Positions 8,945 to 20,492 of a stretch of 64,000 nt of DNA are shown here, piece by piece. Every line of letters starts with the position of its first letter. The first letter of the stretch is position 1. The notes beneath the pieces are model-generated. The model ran no database searches, was not told the DNA's origin, and saw nothing but the letters and a program-made list of their open reading frames with translations. The translations under genes were made by a program, and so were the position numbers. The stretch comes from Erwinia oleae (GTDB taxonomy: Bacteria; Pseudomonadota; Gammaproteobacteria; Enterobacterales; Enterobacteriaceae): contig NZ_JNVB01000004.1 in NCBI RefSeq assembly GCF_000770305.1, positions 44,996-108,995 on the forward strand. Reading direction: 5' to 3'.

Positions 8945-9736
8945 ATGCCGGAAGGGCCGGAGATCCGTCGTGCGGCGGACAAGCTGGAAAAGGCGATCAA
9001 AGGGAAAACGCTCACCGAGGTCTGGTTTGCCTTCCCCGCGCTGAAAAATTACGAGGCCTCGCTGCTGGGCGAGCAGGTTGATGCGATAGAAACGCGCGGC
9101 AAAGCCATTCTGACGCATTTCTCAAATGGCCTGACGCTCTACAGCCATAACCAGCTTTACGGCGTATGGCGGGTGGTTAACAGCGGTAAACAACCGGAAT
9201 CGAATCGCATACTGCGCGTTAAATTAGCTGCCGCGGACAACACCATTCTGCTTTACAGCGCCTCGGACATCGACATGCTGGATCGCGACGCGCTGGCGGC
9301 GCATCCGTTCCTGCTGCGGGTAGGGCCGGACGTGCTGGATATGTCGCTGACGGTGGAGCAGGTGGCGGAGCGGTTGCTCTCTCCGCGCTTTCGTCGACGA
9401 CAGTTCAGTGGACTGCTGCTCGATCAGGCTTTTCTTGCCGGGCTGGGTAACTACCTGCGGGTGGAAATCCTGTGGCAGGCGGGGCTGGCTGCGCGGCATC
9501 GTGCGATGGATCTCACGCCAGAGCAGGTGGAGCAACTGGCCGGTGCGCTGCTGAGGATACCGCGTCTTTCTTATCAGACACGCGGCAGGGTAAATGATAA
9601 GAAACATCACGGCGCGCTGTTCAGCTTCAGGGTTTTTCACCGTCAGGGTAAGCCCTGCGAGCGCTGCGGCGGAATAATTGAGAAAACGACGCTTTCGTCA
9701 CGCCCTTTTTACTGGTGTCCGGGCTGCCAGAAATAA
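8945..9736 (+). CDS. nei: Endonuclease VIII
   Basis: A 263-residue Fpg/Nei-family DNA glycosylase/AP lyase, the same length as E. coli Nei. The N-terminal [16 protein letters not shown] supplies Pro1 (Schiff-base nucleophile after Met removal) and the catalytic Glu. The helix-two-turn-helix and the C-terminal zinc finger (CERCGG, then CPGCQK, with four Cys) are intact. It excises oxidised pyrimidines. RBS GGAAGGAAATAAGGC is strong. It starts 18 bp after pcp, so it may be read from the same transcript. Its 3' end converges on gltA. Confidence 0.96.
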   Translation: MPEGPEIRRAADKLEKAIKGKTLTEVWFAFPALKNYEASLLGEQVDAIETRGKAILTHFSNGLTLYSHNQLYGVWRVVNSGKQPESNRILRVKLAAADNTILLYSASDIDMLDRDALAAHPFLLRVGPDVLDMSLTVEQVAERLLSPRFRRRQFSGLLLDQAFLAGLGNYLRVEILWQAGLAARHRAMDLTPEQVEQLAGALLRIPRLSYQTRGRVNDKKHHGALFSFRVFHRQGKPCERCGGIIEKTTLSSRPFYWCPGCQK

Positions 9737-9778
9737 TCTTTCGGGGCATTATTTAATACCCGAGCGCGCAACAGTGAT

Positions 9779-9809
9779 AAAAAAAGGGCCGTTCATTTCT
9801 GAACGGCCC
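9779..9809 (-). terminator. Rho-independent terminator of gltA
   Basis: A perfect 10-bp stem GGGCCGTTCA/TGAACGGCCC (9786-9795 and 9800-9809) with loop TTTC. Read on the minus strand it is followed by seven U residues (9785 to 9779), so it serves gltA. On the plus strand it lacks a T-tract, so termination of nei by it would be weaker. Confidence 0.92.
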
Positions 9810-9826
9810 TGCTTAACCTCAAACAT

Positions 9827-11107
9827 TTATTTGAGCGCGGATTTAAAATCGCGCTGATCGTAACCAGTATAAAGCTGGCGAGGACGCGCGATTTTAACGC
9901 CGTCGTCGTGCATCTCTTTCCAGTGAGCAATCCAGCCTACGGTACGCGCCATTGCGAAGATCACCGTGAACATGGAGGAAGGAATGCCCATCGCTTTCAG
10001 GATCAGCCCTGAATAGAAATCGACGTTTGGATAAAGTTTACGTTCAATAAAGTAGGGGTCATTCAGCGCGATGTTTTCCAGTTCCATCGCCACTTCCAGC
10101 AGGTCGTCCTTCATGCCGAGTTCATTCAGCACTTCATGGCAGGTTTCACGCATTACCGTGGCGCGCGGATCGTAGTTCTTGTACACGCGATGGCCGAAGC
10201 CCATCAGACGGAAGGAGTCGTTCTTGTCCTTGGCGCGCTTCAGGAATTCAGGAATATGTTCAACGGAGCTGATCTCTTCCAGCATACGCAGACAGGCCTC
10301 GTTCGCCCCGCCGTGCGCCGGTCCCCACAGAGAAGCGATACCGGCCGCAATACAGGCAAACGGGTTGGCGCCTGAGGAGCCGGCGGTGCGTACGGTAGAG
10401 GTTGACGCGTTCTGCTCGTGATCGGCGTGCAGGATCAGAATACGATCCATCGCGCGCTCCAGCACCGGGTTCACCACGTACTCTTCGCAAGGCGTGGAAA
10501 ACATCATATTGAGGAAATTACCGGCGTAGGAAAGATCGTTACGTGGATAGACAAAGGGCTGACCAATCGAATATTTATAACACATTGCCGCCACGGTCGG
10601 CATTTTCGACAGCAGGCGGAACGCGGCGATTTCGCGGTGGCGTTCAATGTTAACATCCATCGCATCATGATAAAACGCAGCCAGCGCACCGACCACGCCG
10701 CACATCACCGCCATTGGGTGCGAGTCGCGACGAAAACCGCGGAACAGATGGTGGATCTGCTCATGGATCATGGTGTGGCGGGTCACGATGGTTTTGAATT
10801 CTTCATACTGCTCTTTGGTCGGCGCTTCGCCGTTCAGCAGGATGTAACAGACTTCAAGATAGTTAGAGTTGACTGCCAACTGATCGATAGGAAAACCACG
10901 ATGCAGCAGAATGCCTTCGTCACCGTCAATATAGGTGATTTTTGATTCGCAGGATGCCGTAGAGGTGAAGCCCGGATCAAACGTGAAGTAGCCCTTCGAA
11001 CCCAGGTTACGGACATCAATCTCTTCCTCGCCCAGCGTGCCTTTAAGCACATTGAGTTCGATAGGAGCTTCGCCTTCAAGCGTTAGCGTTGCTTTTTTAT
11101 CAGCCAT
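9827..11107 (-). CDS. gltA: Type II citrate synthase
   Basis: A 426-residue hexameric, NADH-sensitive type citrate synthase (E. coli: 427), starting [26 protein letters not shown]. The catalytic His and Asp regions are visible in [34 protein letters not shown] and [32 protein letters not shown] is also conserved. It condenses acetyl-CoA and oxaloacetate at the entry of the TCA cycle. It is divergent from sdhCDAB, as in E. coli, and ends at the terminator just downstream. Confidence 0.98.
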   Translation of the reverse strand: MADKKATLTLEGEAPIELNVLKGTLGEEEIDVRNLGSKGYFTFDPGFTSTASCESKITYIDGDEGILLHRGFPIDQLAVNSNYLEVCYILLNGEAPTKEQYEEFKTIVTRHTMIHEQIHHLFRGFRRDSHPMAVMCGVVGALAAFYHDAMDVNIERHREIAAFRLLSKMPTVAAMCYKYSIGQPFVYPRNDLSYAGNFLNMMFSTPCEEYVVNPVLERAMDRILILHADHEQNASTSTVRTAGSSGANPFACIAAGIASLWGPAHGGANEACLRMLEEISSVEHIPEFLKRAKDKNDSFRLMGFGHRVYKNYDPRATVMRETCHEVLNELGMKDDLLEVAMELENIALNDPYFIERKLYPNVDFYSGLILKAMGIPSSMFTVIFAMARTVGWIAHWKEMHDDGVKIARPRQLYTGYDQRDFKSALK

Positions 11108-11470
11108 TTACAGTCTCCTTAGCGCCTTATCTATGAACCTTTGACACCTGAAAAGCGATTATGTCCGTGCCGACGCTGACCCCGTGGCATCTTTTTATGT
11201 GCAGGGTACAGAGTCAATGGCGCGTGCGGGCCGGTGGGCACAATGTGGCTGCGTTTCGCGGTTGTTAAAGATCCGGTCTGGTCATAACTTATGAGTAACC
11301 TTTACCTGATACTTTCTGCTTATTTCTTATCAATGTTACATAACTTGTGCTTAGGGGAAAGTGTATCCCCATAACTTTTGTGCATTACAGAACTTTTGAG
11401 CGTCAGTTTGTAACAGGAATGTTGAACTTTTGTCAAATCAGATAATTAAATTTGTATGAATTGTGAAAAA

Positions 11471-11486
11471 CGTGAAGGCGATCACT
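11471..11486. promoter_or_regulatory. CRP-like site between gltA and sdhC
   Basis: CGTGA-N6-TCACT matches the CRP consensus TGTGA-N6-TCACA at four of five bases in each half. It lies about 60 bp upstream of the sdhC -10 element, a reasonable class I activation position. Confidence 0.5.
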
Positions 11487-11523
11487 GTTCCACCTAAATG
11501 TTTCCAAAGTGTTTGTAGGGGAA

Positions 11524-11552
11524 TTGTAATGAGAATGTGATCCCCCTATACT
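11524..11552 (+). promoter_or_regulatory. sdhC promoter
   Basis: -35 TTGTAA (11524-11529), 17-bp spacer, -10 TATACT (11547-11552). The segment GGGGAATTGTAATGA just at the -35 is the same as I recall from the E. coli sdh promoter. Confidence 0.75.
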
Positions 11553-11712
11553 TCGGCCAGGTCTCCGGTATACCTGCTGTAGGAGCCACCCAGCGTTATA
11601 TACGCGTCGTTTTTGACACTGGACGTTGCAGTTTTGGTGCCTGGCGCAGTGCTTTACTTAACGCTGATTGACCCGTCCTCAGGACCGGAGGAAGCAAAAT
11701 AAGAAAGGCTGT

Positions 11713-12102
11713 GTGGGCAAAACCGTGAAAAAACAAAGACCTGTCAACTTGGATCTCTCAACGATCCGGTTTCCCGTTACTGCAATAGCGTCTATTCTCC
11801 ACCGCGTCTCCGGCGTGATTACTTTGGTGGCCGTCGGCATTCTGCTCTGGTTACTGGATCTGTCACTCTCTTCTCCTGATGGTTTTCTTCAGGCATCCGC
11901 CATTATGGGCAGCCTCTTCGTGAAATTTATCCTCTGGGGCATTATGACCGCGCTGGCTTTTCATATTGTCGGCGGCATTCGCCATATGATGATGGATTTC
12001 GGCTACCTGGCAGAAACGCTGGAGGTGGGCAAGAGCTCAGCCTGGGCAAGCTTTGGTATCACCGTCGTGCTTTCAATTCTGGCTGGAGTTCTCGTATGGT
12101 AA
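11713..12102 (+). CDS. sdhC: Succinate dehydrogenase cytochrome b556 subunit
   Basis: A 129-residue membrane anchor, the same length as E. coli SdhC, with three transmembrane helices. [15 protein letters not shown] contains the conserved Ser and Arg near the quinone site, and [15 protein letters not shown] contains the heme-ligating His. GTG at 11713 ([15 protein letters not shown]) is chosen because it follows AAAGG and gives the family length; a GTG at 11725 or extension to 11668 are less likely. Overlaps sdhD by 7 bp. Confidence 0.93.
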   Translation: MGKTVKKQRPVNLDLSTIRFPVTAIASILHRVSGVITLVAVGILLWLLDLSLSSPDGFLQASAIMGSLFVKFILWGIMTALAFHIVGGIRHMMMDFGYLAETLEVGKSSAWASFGITVVLSILAGVLVW

Positions 12103-12443
12103 GCAATGCTTCATCACTGGGTCGCAATGGCGTACACGACTGGCTGCTGCTGCGTGCGGCGGCGATTATTATTGCGCTTTATGTGATTTATATTCTTGGT
12201 TTTTTTGTGGTGTCGGACACGCTGACCTTTGAGACCTGGCACGCTTTTTTCGCCTCGACCACCACGAAAGTTTTCACACTTCTGACGCTGTTCTCCATTC
12301 TGGTACACGGCTGGATCGGAATGTGGCAGGTGCAGACAGATTATATTAAATCGCTGGCGCTGCGGCTGACGCTGCAACTCGTGGTGATTGTTGCGCTGTT
12401 GGTGTATGCAATTTATGGAACTGTCGTTGTGTGGGGTGCGTAA
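12096..12443 (+). CDS. sdhD: Succinate dehydrogenase membrane anchor subunit
   Basis: A 115-residue protein with three transmembrane helices (about 17-38, 58-78, 91-112). [20 protein letters not shown] and [20 protein letters not shown] carry the conserved Arg, Asp/Tyr and heme His of SdhD. With SdhC it binds heme b and ubiquinone. Its stop codon shares a base with the sdhA ATG. Confidence 0.96.
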   Translation: MVSNASSLGRNGVHDWLLLRAAAIIIALYVIYILGFFVVSDTLTFETWHAFFASTTTKVFTLLTLFSILVHGWIGMWQVQTDYIKSLALRLTLQLVVIVALLVYAIYGTVVVWGA

Positions 12444-14209
12444 TGAAATTGCCAGTCAGAGAGTTTGACGCCGTTGTGGTCGGCGCCGGTGGTGCAGGCA
12501 TGCGTGCCGCGCTGCAAATTTCCCAATCGGGCCAGACCTGCGCCCTGTTATCAAAAGTTTTTCCAACCCGTTCCCATACCGTCTCCGCACAGGGCGGCAT
12601 TACCGTTGCGCTGGGCAATACCCATGAGGACAACTGGGAATGGCATATGTACGACACGGTAAAAGGCTCCGATTATATCGGTGACCAGGACGCCATTGAA
12701 TATATGTGTAAAACCGGCCCGGAAGCGATTCTGGAGCTTGAACACATGGGGCTGCCGTTTTCCCGTCTTGATGACGGCCGCATTTACCAGCGTCCGTTTG
12801 GCGGCCAGTCGAAGAATTTCGGCGGCGAGCAGGCGGCGCGTACCGCAGCGGCGGCTGACCGTACCGGTCATGCTCTGCTGCACACGCTCTATCAGCAGAA
12901 CCTGAAAAACAAAACCACGATTTTTTCTGAATGGTATGCGCTGGATCTGGTAAAAAACGCCGACGGCGCGGTAGTGGGCTGCACCGCGATTAATATTGAA
13001 GATGGCGAAGTCGTTTATTTTAAAGCGAAAGCAACGGTATTAGCCACCGGCGGCGCGGGCCGTATTTATCAGTCCACCACCAACGCGCATATCAATACCG
13101 GCGACGGCGTGGGTATGGCGCTGCGTGCGGGCGTGCCGGTGCAGGACATGGAGATGTGGCAGTTTCACCCGACCGGCATCGCCGGGGCAGGCGTACTGGT
13201 GACCGAAGGCTGTCGCGGAGAAGGCGGCTACCTGCTCAACACGCACGGCGAACGCTTCATGGAGCGTTATGCGCCCAATGCAAAAGATCTGGCGGGCCGC
13301 GACGTGGTGGCACGTTCAATGATGATCGAAATCCGCGAAGGCCGCGGCTGTGAAGGTCCGTGGGGGCCGCACATCAAGCTGAAGCTGGACCATTTAGGCA
13401 AAGACGTGCTGGAAGCGCGCCTGCCCGGCATCCTTGAGCTGTCGCGCACGTTTGCGCACGTCGATCCGGTCAAAGAGCCGATTCCGGTTATTCCAACCTG
13501 TCACTATATGATGGGCGGCATTCCTACCCGCGTGACCGGTCAGGCATTGACGCTGAACGAACAGGGTGAGGATGTCGTGGTGTCGGGCCTGTTTGCGGTT
13601 GGCGAAATCGCCTGCGTATCGGTACACGGCTCCAACCGGCTTGGCGGCAACTCGCTGCTCGACCTGGTGGTGTTTGGCCGCGCGGCGGGCCTGCATTTGC
13701 AGGAGTCTATTCAGCAGCAGGGCGAACTGCGCGACGCCACGGACGAAGAGATTGATGCCGCGCTGGCGCGCCTGAACCGCTGGAATAACAACACCACCGG
13801 CGAAGATCCCGCCGAGTTGCGTAAAGCGCTGCAAACCTGCATGCAGAACAACTTCTCGGTATTCCGTGAAGGCGACGCGATGGCAAAAGGTCTTGAAGAG
13901 CTGAAAGTGCTGCGCGAGCGGCTGAAAAGCGCGCGTCTGGACGATCGTTCTGCCGATTTCAATACCCAGCGTATTGAGTGCCTGGAGCTGGATAACCTGA
14001 TGGAAACGGCCTTTGCGACGGCGGTGGCGGCGAACTATCGCACCGAAAGCCGCGGCGCGCACAGCCGCTTCGATTACCCTGACCGTGATGATGCAAACTG
14101 GCTGTGCCACAGCGTGTACCTGCCGCAGAGCGAAAGCATGACGCGCCGTGAAGTGAACATGGCACCGAAACTGCGCGCGGCGTTCCCGCCGAAAGCACGT
14201 ACCTACTAG
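12443..14209 (+). CDS. sdhA: Succinate dehydrogenase flavoprotein subunit
   Basis: A 588-residue catalytic subunit, identical in length to E. coli SdhA. The N-terminal GAGGAG dinucleotide-binding motif lies at about 14-19. SHTVSAQGG contains His45, the covalent FAD attachment residue. [26 protein letters not shown] and the RSRG-like [20 protein letters not shown] are catalytic regions. It oxidises succinate to fumarate. ATG 12443 is chosen over an in-frame GTG at 12431 because of length and the sdhD overlap. Confidence 0.98.
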   Translation: MKLPVREFDAVVVGAGGAGMRAALQISQSGQTCALLSKVFPTRSHTVSAQGGITVALGNTHEDNWEWHMYDTVKGSDYIGDQDAIEYMCKTGPEAILELEHMGLPFSRLDDGRIYQRPFGGQSKNFGGEQAARTAAAADRTGHALLHTLYQQNLKNKTTIFSEWYALDLVKNADGAVVGCTAINIEDGEVVYFKAKATVLATGGAGRIYQSTTNAHINTGDGVGMALRAGVPVQDMEMWQFHPTGIAGAGVLVTEGCRGEGGYLLNTHGERFMERYAPNAKDLAGRDVVARSMMIEIREGRGCEGPWGPHIKLKLDHLGKDVLEARLPGILELSRTFAHVDPVKEPIPVIPTCHYMMGGIPTRVTGQALTLNEQGEDVVVSGLFAVGEIACVSVHGSNRLGGNSLLDLVVFGRAAGLHLQESIQQQGELRDATDEEIDAALARLNRWNNNTTGEDPAELRKALQTCMQNNFSVFREGDAMAKGLEELKVLRERLKSARLDDRSADFNTQRIECLELDNLMETAFATAVAANYRTESRGAHSRFDYPDRDDANWLCHSVYLPQSESMTRREVNMAPKLRAAFPPKARTY

Positions 14210-14226
14210 TTTGCGGAGAGAAGACG

Positions 14227-14943
14227 ATGAGACTCGAATTTTCAATTTATCGTTATAACCCGGACGTTGATAACGCGCCGCGTATGCAGGATTACAGCCT
14301 GGAATCGGAAGAAGGGCGCGACATGATGCTGCTGGACGCGCTGATCCGCCTGAAAGAGAAAGATCCGACGCTGGCCTTCCGTCGCTCATGCCGTGAAGGC
14401 GTCTGCGGTTCCGACGGCATCAACATGAACGGGAAGAATGGCCTGGCCTGTATCACGCCGGTTTCAGCGCTGGGCGGCGGGAAGAAAAAGATTGTGATCC
14501 GTCCCCTGCCGGGCCTGCCGGTTATACGTGATCTGGTCGTAGACATGGGGCAGTTCTATACTCAGTATGAGAAGATTAAGCCTTACCTGTTGAATAATGG
14601 AGAGAACCCGCCAGCGCGTGAGCACTTACAGGCTCCTGAACAGCGTGAAAAGCTGGATGGTCTGTACGAATGTATTCTTTGCGCTTGTTGTTCAACCTCC
14701 TGTCCGTCTTTCTGGTGGAACCCGGACAAGTTCATCGGCCCGGCGGGGCTGCTGGCAGCCTACCGCTTCCTGATTGACAGTCGTGATACGGAAACCAACG
14801 CGCGACTGGACAATCTGAACGATGCTTTCAGCGTATTCCGCTGTCACAGCATTATGAACTGTGTGAGCGTGTGTCCCAAAGGGCTCAACCCGACGCGCGC
14901 CATTGGTCATATTAAATCGATGCTGTTGCAAAGAAGCGCATAA
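14227..14943 (+). CDS. sdhB: Succinate dehydrogenase iron-sulfur subunit
   Basis: A 238-residue electron-transfer subunit. Cys motifs for three clusters are present: CREGVCGSDGINMNGKNGLAC ([2Fe-2S]), CILCACCSTSCP ([4Fe-4S]) and CHSIMNCVSVCPKG ([3Fe-4S]). Electrons pass from FAD in SdhA to ubiquinone at SdhCD. RBS GGAGAGAAG. It is followed by a hairpin-rich 233-bp gap before sucA. Confidence 0.98.
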   Translation: MRLEFSIYRYNPDVDNAPRMQDYSLESEEGRDMMLLDALIRLKEKDPTLAFRRSCREGVCGSDGINMNGKNGLACITPVSALGGGKKKIVIRPLPGLPVIRDLVVDMGQFYTQYEKIKPYLLNNGENPPAREHLQAPEQREKLDGLYECILCACCSTSCPSFWWNPDKFIGPAGLLAAYRFLIDSRDTETNARLDNLNDAFSVFRCHSIMNCVSVCPKGLNPTRAIGHIKSMLLQRSA

Positions 14944-14953
14944 CGAAACGTCG

Positions 14954-15109
14954 CCGGGAACCTCAGGTTCCCGGTGTTTCAGGAAGCCTTTCAAAGCCGC
15001 CGACGACGGTTTTAAAAGGTTCCCTTACGGGCCAGAGTACGCTCGTACTGATGAACTTTCAGGCCGTGTCTCGCTCATGACACGACCGGGGGCAAGCCGC
15101 CTGTGCGGC
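14954..15109 (+). other. Hairpin cluster between sdhB and sucA
   Basis: At least four inverted repeats lie in a row: CCGGGAACCT/AGGTTCCCGG (14954-14974), AGTAC/GTACT around 15036-15049, CGTGTC/GACACG (15065-15084) and GCCGC/GCGGC (15096-15109). None has a T-tract, so they are not ordinary terminators. They may set the sdh:suc transcript ratio by RNA processing or protect 3' ends. The 14944-15176 gap contains no gene. Confidence 0.55.
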
Positions 15110-15176
15110 GCGGGGCCTGCGAAGGCTCCATTACACAATCACGGCGAAAGAAAGCAAAATTGCTTAAGGGATCACA

Positions 15177-17984
15177 ATGCAGAACAGCGCGATGAAGCCC
15201 TGGCTGGACTCTTCCTGGCTGGCCGGCGCGAACCAGACCTACATAGAGCAACTCTATGAGGACTATCTAACCGATCCTGACTCTGTTGATGTTGCCTGGA
15301 AATCGCTGTTTCAGCAGCTTCCGGGGAATGGGGTTAGACCTGAACAATTCCACTCGACCACCCGCGAATATTTTAAACGCCTGGCAAAAGACGCCACGCG
15401 CTACACCGCCTCCGTCAGCGATCCCGATACCAACGCGAAACAGGTTAAAGTTCTCCAGTTAATTAACGCCTTCCGTTTTCGTGGTCATCAGCAGGCTAAT
15501 CTCGACCCGCTGGGGTTATGGAAACAGGATGACGTGCCCGATCTCAACCCGGCCTTTCACGATCTGACCGAGACGGACTTCCAGGAAACCTTTAACGTTG
15601 GTTCTTTTGCCTTTGGCAGAGACACCATGAAGCTGGCCGATCTGTTTTCGCTTCTGCAACAGACCTACTGCGGTTCCATTGGTGCGGAATATATGCACAT
15701 CACCAATACCGAAGAGAAACGCTGGATCCAGCAGCGCATCGAATCGGTGGCGGGGCAGGCTTCTTTCTCTTCTGAAGAGAAAAAGGGGTTCCTGAAACAG
15801 CTCACCGCAGCCGAAGGTCTTGAGCGCTATCTGGGCGCCAAATTCCCCGGCGCCAAACGCTTCTCGCTTGAGGGCGGCGACGCGCTGGTGCCGATGCTGA
15901 ACGAGATGATCCGCCACGCCGGCAAAAGCGGCACCCGTGAAGTGGTGCTGGGCATGGCGCACCGTGGTCGTCTGAACGTGCTGATTAACGTGCTGGGCAA
16001 AAAGCCGCAGGATCTGTTCGACGAATTCTCCGGCAAACACAAAGAGCACCTCGGCACCGGCGACGTGAAGTACCATATGGGCTTCTCGTCGGACGTTGAA
16101 ACCGAAGGCGGCATGGTGCACCTGGCGCTGGCGTTTAACCCGTCGCACCTTGAAATCGTCAGCCCGGTGGTGATGGGCTCAGTGCGTGCGCGTCTCGATC
16201 GTCTTGACGAGCCAAGCAGCAACAAAGTGCTGCCGATCACCATTCATGGCGACGCGGCAGTCACCGGTCAGGGTGTGGTGCAGGAAACGCTGAACATGTC
16301 GCAGGCGCGCGGCTATGAGGTGGGCGGTACGGTACGTATCGTTATTAATAACCAGATTGGTTTCACCACCTCCAACCCGAAAGATGCCCGCTCGACGCAG
16401 TACTGCACCGATATCGGCAAAATGGTGCTGGCGCCGATTTTCCACGTCAACGCTGACGATCCGGAAGCGGTGGCATTCGTCACGCGCCTGGCGCTCGACT
16501 TCCGTAACACCTTCAAGCGCGACGTCTTTATCGATCTGGTGTGCTACCGCCGCCACGGCCATAACGAGGCCGATGAGCCGAGCGCCACCCAGCCGGTGAT
16601 GTACCAGAAGATCAAGAAGCAGCCAACGCCGCGTAAAATCTACGCCGATCGCCTGGAGCAGGAAAAAGTGGCTACCCTCGAAGACGCTACCGAAATGGTC
16701 AACCTGTATCGCGATGCGCTGGACGCCGGTGAATGCGTGGTGCCGGAGTGGCGTCCGATGAGCCTGCACTCCTTTACCTGGTCGCCGTATCTGAACCACG
16801 AGTGGGATGAAAGCTATCCCTCCACGCTGGAGTACAAACGGCTTCAGGATCTGGCAAAGCGCATCAGCACCGTGCCGGAACAGATTGAAATGCAGTCGCG
16901 CGTGGCGAAAATCTACGGCGACCGTGCGGAAATGGCCGCAGGCAACAAACCGTTTGACTGGGGCGCAGCCGAAAACCTCGCCTATGCCACGCTGGTCGAT
17001 GAAGGCATTCCTGTGCGCCTGTCCGGTGAGGACATGGGCCGCGGCACCTTTTTCCACCGCCACGCGGTGATCCACAATCAGGCGAATGGTTCCACCTGGA
17101 CGCCGCTGCAACATGTGCACAACGGTCAGGGCAGTTTCCGCGTGTGGGACTCCGTGCTCTCTGAAGAAGCGGTATTGGCATTCGAATATGGCTACGCCAC
17201 GGCAGAGCCGCGCACGCTGACCATCTGGGAAGCGCAGTTCGGCGATTTCGCCAACGGCGCGCAGGTGGTGATTGACCAGTTCATCAGCTCTGGCGAGCAG
17301 AAATGGGGCCGCATGTGCGGTCTGGTGATGCTGCTGCCGCACGGCTACGAAGGGCAGGGGCCGGAGCACTCCTCTGCGCGTCTGGAGCGCTACCTGCAAC
17401 TCTGCGCCGAGCAGAATATGCAGGTTTGCGTGCCGTCCACGCCCGCGCAGGTTTACCACATGCTGCGTCGTCAGGCGCTGCGCGGTATGCGTCGTCCACT
17501 GATTGTCATGTCGCCAAAATCGCTGCTGCGTCATCCTCTGGCTATCTCTTCCCTGGAAGAAATGGCTAACGGCGGCTTCCAGCCTGCCATCGGTGAGGTG
17601 GACGATCTTGATCCGAAAGGCATCAAGCGCGTGGTGCTCTGCTCGGGCAAGGTGTACTACGATCTGCTGGAAAAACGCCGTAAGAATGAGCAGACCGATG
17701 TGGCGATTGTGCGTATCGAACAGCTCTATCCATTCCCGCACAAAGCGGTTCAGGATGCGCTTCAGCCTTATTCGCACGTGCATGATTTTGTCTGGTGCCA
17801 GGAAGAACCGCTCAATCAGGGCGCCTGGTATTGCAGTCAGCACCACTTCCGCGAAGCCGTTCCGTTTGGGGCTTCATTACGTTATGCCGGCCGTCCTGCT
17901 TCGGCCTCGCCGGCAGTTGGCTATATGTCCGTACACCAGCAGCAGCAGCAAGATCTGGTTAATGACGCGCTGAACGTTAATTAA
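15177..17984 (+). CDS. sucA: 2-oxoglutarate dehydrogenase E1 component
   Basis: A 935-residue thiamine diphosphate-dependent decarboxylase (E. coli: 933). It begins with the E1o-specific N-terminal segment that binds E2 ([31 protein letters not shown]). [34 protein letters not shown] [12 protein letters not shown], and the ThDP motif region GHNEADEPS are present. It decarboxylates 2-oxoglutarate and transfers succinyl to the lipoyl group of SucB. RBS AAGGGATCACA. It is 14 bp upstream of sucB. Confidence 0.98.
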   Translation: MQNSAMKPWLDSSWLAGANQTYIEQLYEDYLTDPDSVDVAWKSLFQQLPGNGVRPEQFHSTTREYFKRLAKDATRYTASVSDPDTNAKQVKVLQLINAFRFRGHQQANLDPLGLWKQDDVPDLNPAFHDLTETDFQETFNVGSFAFGRDTMKLADLFSLLQQTYCGSIGAEYMHITNTEEKRWIQQRIESVAGQASFSSEEKKGFLKQLTAAEGLERYLGAKFPGAKRFSLEGGDALVPMLNEMIRHAGKSGTREVVLGMAHRGRLNVLINVLGKKPQDLFDEFSGKHKEHLGTGDVKYHMGFSSDVETEGGMVHLALAFNPSHLEIVSPVVMGSVRARLDRLDEPSSNKVLPITIHGDAAVTGQGVVQETLNMSQARGYEVGGTVRIVINNQIGFTTSNPKDARSTQYCTDIGKMVLAPIFHVNADDPEAVAFVTRLALDFRNTFKRDVFIDLVCYRRHGHNEADEPSATQPVMYQKIKKQPTPRKIYADRLEQEKVATLEDATEMVNLYRDALDAGECVVPEWRPMSLHSFTWSPYLNHEWDESYPSTLEYKRLQDLAKRISTVPEQIEMQSRVAKIYGDRAEMAAGNKPFDWGAAENLAYATLVDEGIPVRLSGEDMGRGTFFHRHAVIHNQANGSTWTPLQHVHNGQGSFRVWDSVLSEEAVLAFEYGYATAEPRTLTIWEAQFGDFANGAQVVIDQFISSGEQKWGRMCGLVMLLPHGYEGQGPEHSSARLERYLQLCAEQNMQVCVPSTPAQVYHMLRRQALRGMRRPLIVMSPKSLLRHPLAISSLEEMANGGFQPAIGEVDDLDPKGIKRVVLCSGKVYYDLLEKRRKNEQTDVAIVRIEQLYPFPHKAVQDALQPYSHVHDFVWCQEEPLNQGAWYCSQHHFREAVPFGASLRYAGRPASASPAVGYMSVHQQQQQDLVNDALNVN

Positions 17985-17998
17985 TTAAAGGAAAAATA

Positions 17999-19231
17999 AT
18001 GAGTAGCGTAGATATCCTCGTTCCCGACCTGCCTGAATCCGTTGCCGATGCCACCGTGGCGACCTGGCACAAAAAACCGGGCGACGCTGTGCAGCGCGAT
18101 GAAGTGCTGGTTGAGATTGAAACTGATAAAGTCGTACTGGAAGTGCCTGCATCCGCCGACGGCGTACTGGAAGCGATTCTCGAAGACGAAGGCGCAACCG
18201 TGACTTCCCGCCAGGCGCTGGGCCGCCTGAAAGAGGGCAACAGCGGCGGTAAAGAGAGTTCCGCTAAGCCTGAAGCGCAGCAGGCAACGCCTGCACAGCG
18301 CCAGAGCGCCTCGCTCAGTGATGACGAAAGCAATGACGCGCTCACGCCGGCGATCCGCCGTCTGATCGCCGAGCACAGCCTCGATCCGGCCGCCATCAAA
18401 GGCACGGGCGTCGGCGGCCGTCTGACCCGTGAAGACGTCGAGAAACATCTGGCCTCTGGCTCACAGGCTAAAGCGCCTGAAGCGAAAGCGCCGGAAACGA
18501 AAGCGCCTGGGGCCGCGCCTGCGCTGGCCGGCCGTAGCGAGAAACGCGTGCCGATGACCCGTCTGCGCAAGCGTGTGGCCGAGCGTCTGCTGGAAGCGAA
18601 AAACAGCACCGCCATGCTGACGACCTTCAACGAAGTCAATATGCAGCCGATCATGAGCCTGCGTAAACAGTACGGCGAAGCGTTTGAAAAACGTCATGGC
18701 GTGCGCCTGGGCTTCATGTCTTTCTACCTGAAAGCGGTAGTGGAAGCGCTGAAACGCTTCCCGGAAGTAAATGCGTCTATTGATGGCGACGACGTGGTTT
18801 ATCACAACTACTTTGACGTCAGCATCGCGGTTTCCACACCGCGCGGTCTGGTGACGCCGGTACTGAAAGACGTCGACGCGCTGGGCATGGCCGATATCGA
18901 GAAGAAAATCAAAGAGCTGGCGATCAAAGGCCGCGACGGTAAACTCACCGTTGACGAGCTGACCGGCGGCAACTTTACCATTACCAACGGCGGCGTATTT
19001 GGCTCGCTGATGTCCACACCGATTATCAATCCACCACAAAGCGCGATCCTCGGTATGCACGCGATCAAAGATCGTCCCATGGCGGTAAATGGTCAGGTGG
19101 TGATCCAACCGATGATGTATCTGGCGCTCTCCTACGATCACCGTCTGATCGATGGCAAAGAATCAGTGAGCTTCCTGGTGGCGATAAAAGATCTGCTGGA
19201 AGATCCGTCCCGCCTGCTGCTGGACGTTTAA
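17999..19231 (+). CDS. sucB: Dihydrolipoyl succinyltransferase (E2 of 2-oxoglutarate dehydrogenase)
   Basis: A 410-residue E2 core protein (E. coli: 405). The lipoyl domain (1-80) carries Lys44 in ETDKVVLEV. The peripheral subunit-binding domain near 108-150 has [33 protein letters not shown] flexible Ala/Pro/Lys linker ([18 protein letters not shown]) is slightly longer than in E. coli. The catalytic domain ends with the active His in [13 protein letters not shown]. It forms the 24-mer core of the complex. A 94-bp gap with a GGGCG/CGCCC hairpin precedes sucC. Confidence 0.98.
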   Translation: MSSVDILVPDLPESVADATVATWHKKPGDAVQRDEVLVEIETDKVVLEVPASADGVLEAILEDEGATVTSRQALGRLKEGNSGGKESSAKPEAQQATPAQRQSASLSDDESNDALTPAIRRLIAEHSLDPAAIKGTGVGGRLTREDVEKHLASGSQAKAPEAKAPETKAPGAAPALAGRSEKRVPMTRLRKRVAERLLEAKNSTAMLTTFNEVNMQPIMSLRKQYGEAFEKRHGVRLGFMSFYLKAVVEALKRFPEVNASIDGDDVVYHNYFDVSIAVSTPRGLVTPVLKDVDALGMADIEKKIKELAIKGRDGKLTVDELTGGNFTITNGGVFGSLMSTPIINPPQSAILGMHAIKDRPMAVNGQVVIQPMMYLALSYDHRLIDGKESVSFLVAIKDLLEDPSRLLLDV

Positions 19232-19325
19232 CCCTGCGGGCGTGGCCTGATGCTGCGCCCGATCCTATGTATGGCCGACGCGTTTAACTCGGCTGAGTCT
19301 TTTCCGACCTGGATGGATTATCAAC

Positions 19326-20492
19326 ATGAACTTACATGAATATCAGGCAAAGCAGCTTTTTGCGCGGTATGGCCTGGCGGCGCCAACCGGTTATGCCTGC
19401 ACGACGCCACGCGAAGCTGAAGAGGCTGCCTCAAAAATTGGCGCCGGTCCGTGGGTAGTGAAATGTCAGGTTCATGCCGGAGGCCGCGGTAAAGCGGGCG
19501 GCGTGAAAGTGGTTAAGAGTAAAGAAGAGATCCGCGCTTTTGCTGAACAGTGGCTGGGCAAACGTCTGACCACCTACCAGACCGATGCCAACGGCCAGCC
19601 GGTGCACCAGATCCTGGTGGAAGCGGCCACCGATATCGATCAGGAGCTGTACCTTGGCGCGGTGGTCGATCGCGGCACGCGTCGCGTGGTGTTTATGGCC
19701 TCGACCGAAGGCGGCGTGGAAATTGAAAAAGTGGCGGAAGAGACGCCGCACCTGATCCACAAAATGGCGCTCGATCCGTTAACCGGTCCGCAGCCTTATC
19801 AGGGCCGCGAACTGGCTTTCAAACTGGGCCTGAGCGGCAAGCAGATTGGTCAGTTCACCAAGATCTTCATGGGGCTGGCAACGCTGTTCCTTGAGCGCGA
19901 TCTGGCGCTGGTCGAAATCAACCCGTTGGTGATCACCAAACAGGGCGATCTGGTTTGTCTCGATGGCAAGCTGGGCGCAGACGGCAACGCGCTGTTCCGC
20001 CAGCCTGAACTGCGCGAAATGCGCGATCCAAGCCAGGAAGATTCCCGCGAAGCGCACGCCGCGCAGTGGGAACTGAACTACGTTGCGCTGGAAGGCAACA
20101 TCGGCTGCATGGTTAACGGCGCCGGCCTGGCGATGGGCACCATGGATATCGTCAAGCTGAGCGGCGGCCAGCCTGCAAACTTCCTTGACGTTGGCGGCGG
20201 CGCAACGAAAGAGCGCGTGACCGAAGCCTTCAAAATTATCCTCTCGGATGACGCGGTAAAAGCGGTATTCGTTAACATCTTCGGCGGTATTGTACGCTGT
20301 GACCTGATCGCTGACGGTATCATCGGCGCGGTAGAAGAAGTGGGCGTCAACGTGCCGGTGGTGGTGCGTTTGGAAGGAAATAACGCCGAGCTGGGTGCGC
20401 AGAAACTGGCGGACAGCGGTTTAAATATTATTGCAGCAACCAGCCTGAGCGACGCGGCGCAGCGCGTTGTTGCCGCAGCGGAGGGTAAATAA
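19326..20492 (+). CDS. sucC: Succinyl-CoA synthetase beta subunit
   Basis: A 388-residue ATP-grasp subunit, the same length as E. coli SucC. It starts [33 protein letters not shown] is the nucleotide-binding region and [15 protein letters not shown] and [13 protein letters not shown] are conserved. It couples succinyl-CoA cleavage to nucleoside triphosphate formation. The stop overlaps the sucD start (TAATG). Confidence 0.98.
   Translation: MNLHEYQAKQLFARYGLAAPTGYACTTPREAEEAASKIGAGPWVVKCQVHAGGRGKAGGVKVVKSKEEIRAFAEQWLGKRLTTYQTDANGQPVHQILVEAATDIDQELYLGAVVDRGTRRVVFMASTEGGVEIEKVAEETPHLIHKMALDPLTGPQPYQGRELAFKLGLSGKQIGQFTKIFMGLATLFLERDLALVEINPLVITKQGDLVCLDGKLGADGNALFRQPELREMRDPSQEDSREAHAAQWELNYVALEGNIGCMVNGAGLAMGTMDIVKLSGGQPANFLDVGGGATKERVTEAFKIILSDDAVKAVFVNIFGGIVRCDLIADGIIGAVEEVGVNVPVVVRLEGNNAELGAQKLADSGLNIIAATSLSDAAQRVVAAAEGK

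Larger units (their letters stand above)
11108..11712. other. gltA-sdhC divergent regulatory region (about 605 bp)
   Basis: No gene is seen. The stretch is AT-rich near 11300-11540 and holds the sdhC promoter, a CRP-like site and presumably the gltA promoters. The gltA promoters could not be assigned with confidence. The plus-strand leader from about 11560 to 11712 is roughly 150 nt and ends in GACCGGAGGAAGCAAAATAA just before the sdhC start. In E. coli the equivalent region binds ArcA, FNR and CRP. Confidence 0.7.

Noticed and set aside
16179..17846. 555-codon minus-strand open frame opposite sucA
   Set aside because: Antisense to conserved sucA; the translation is rich in Arg/His and lacks recognisable motifs.
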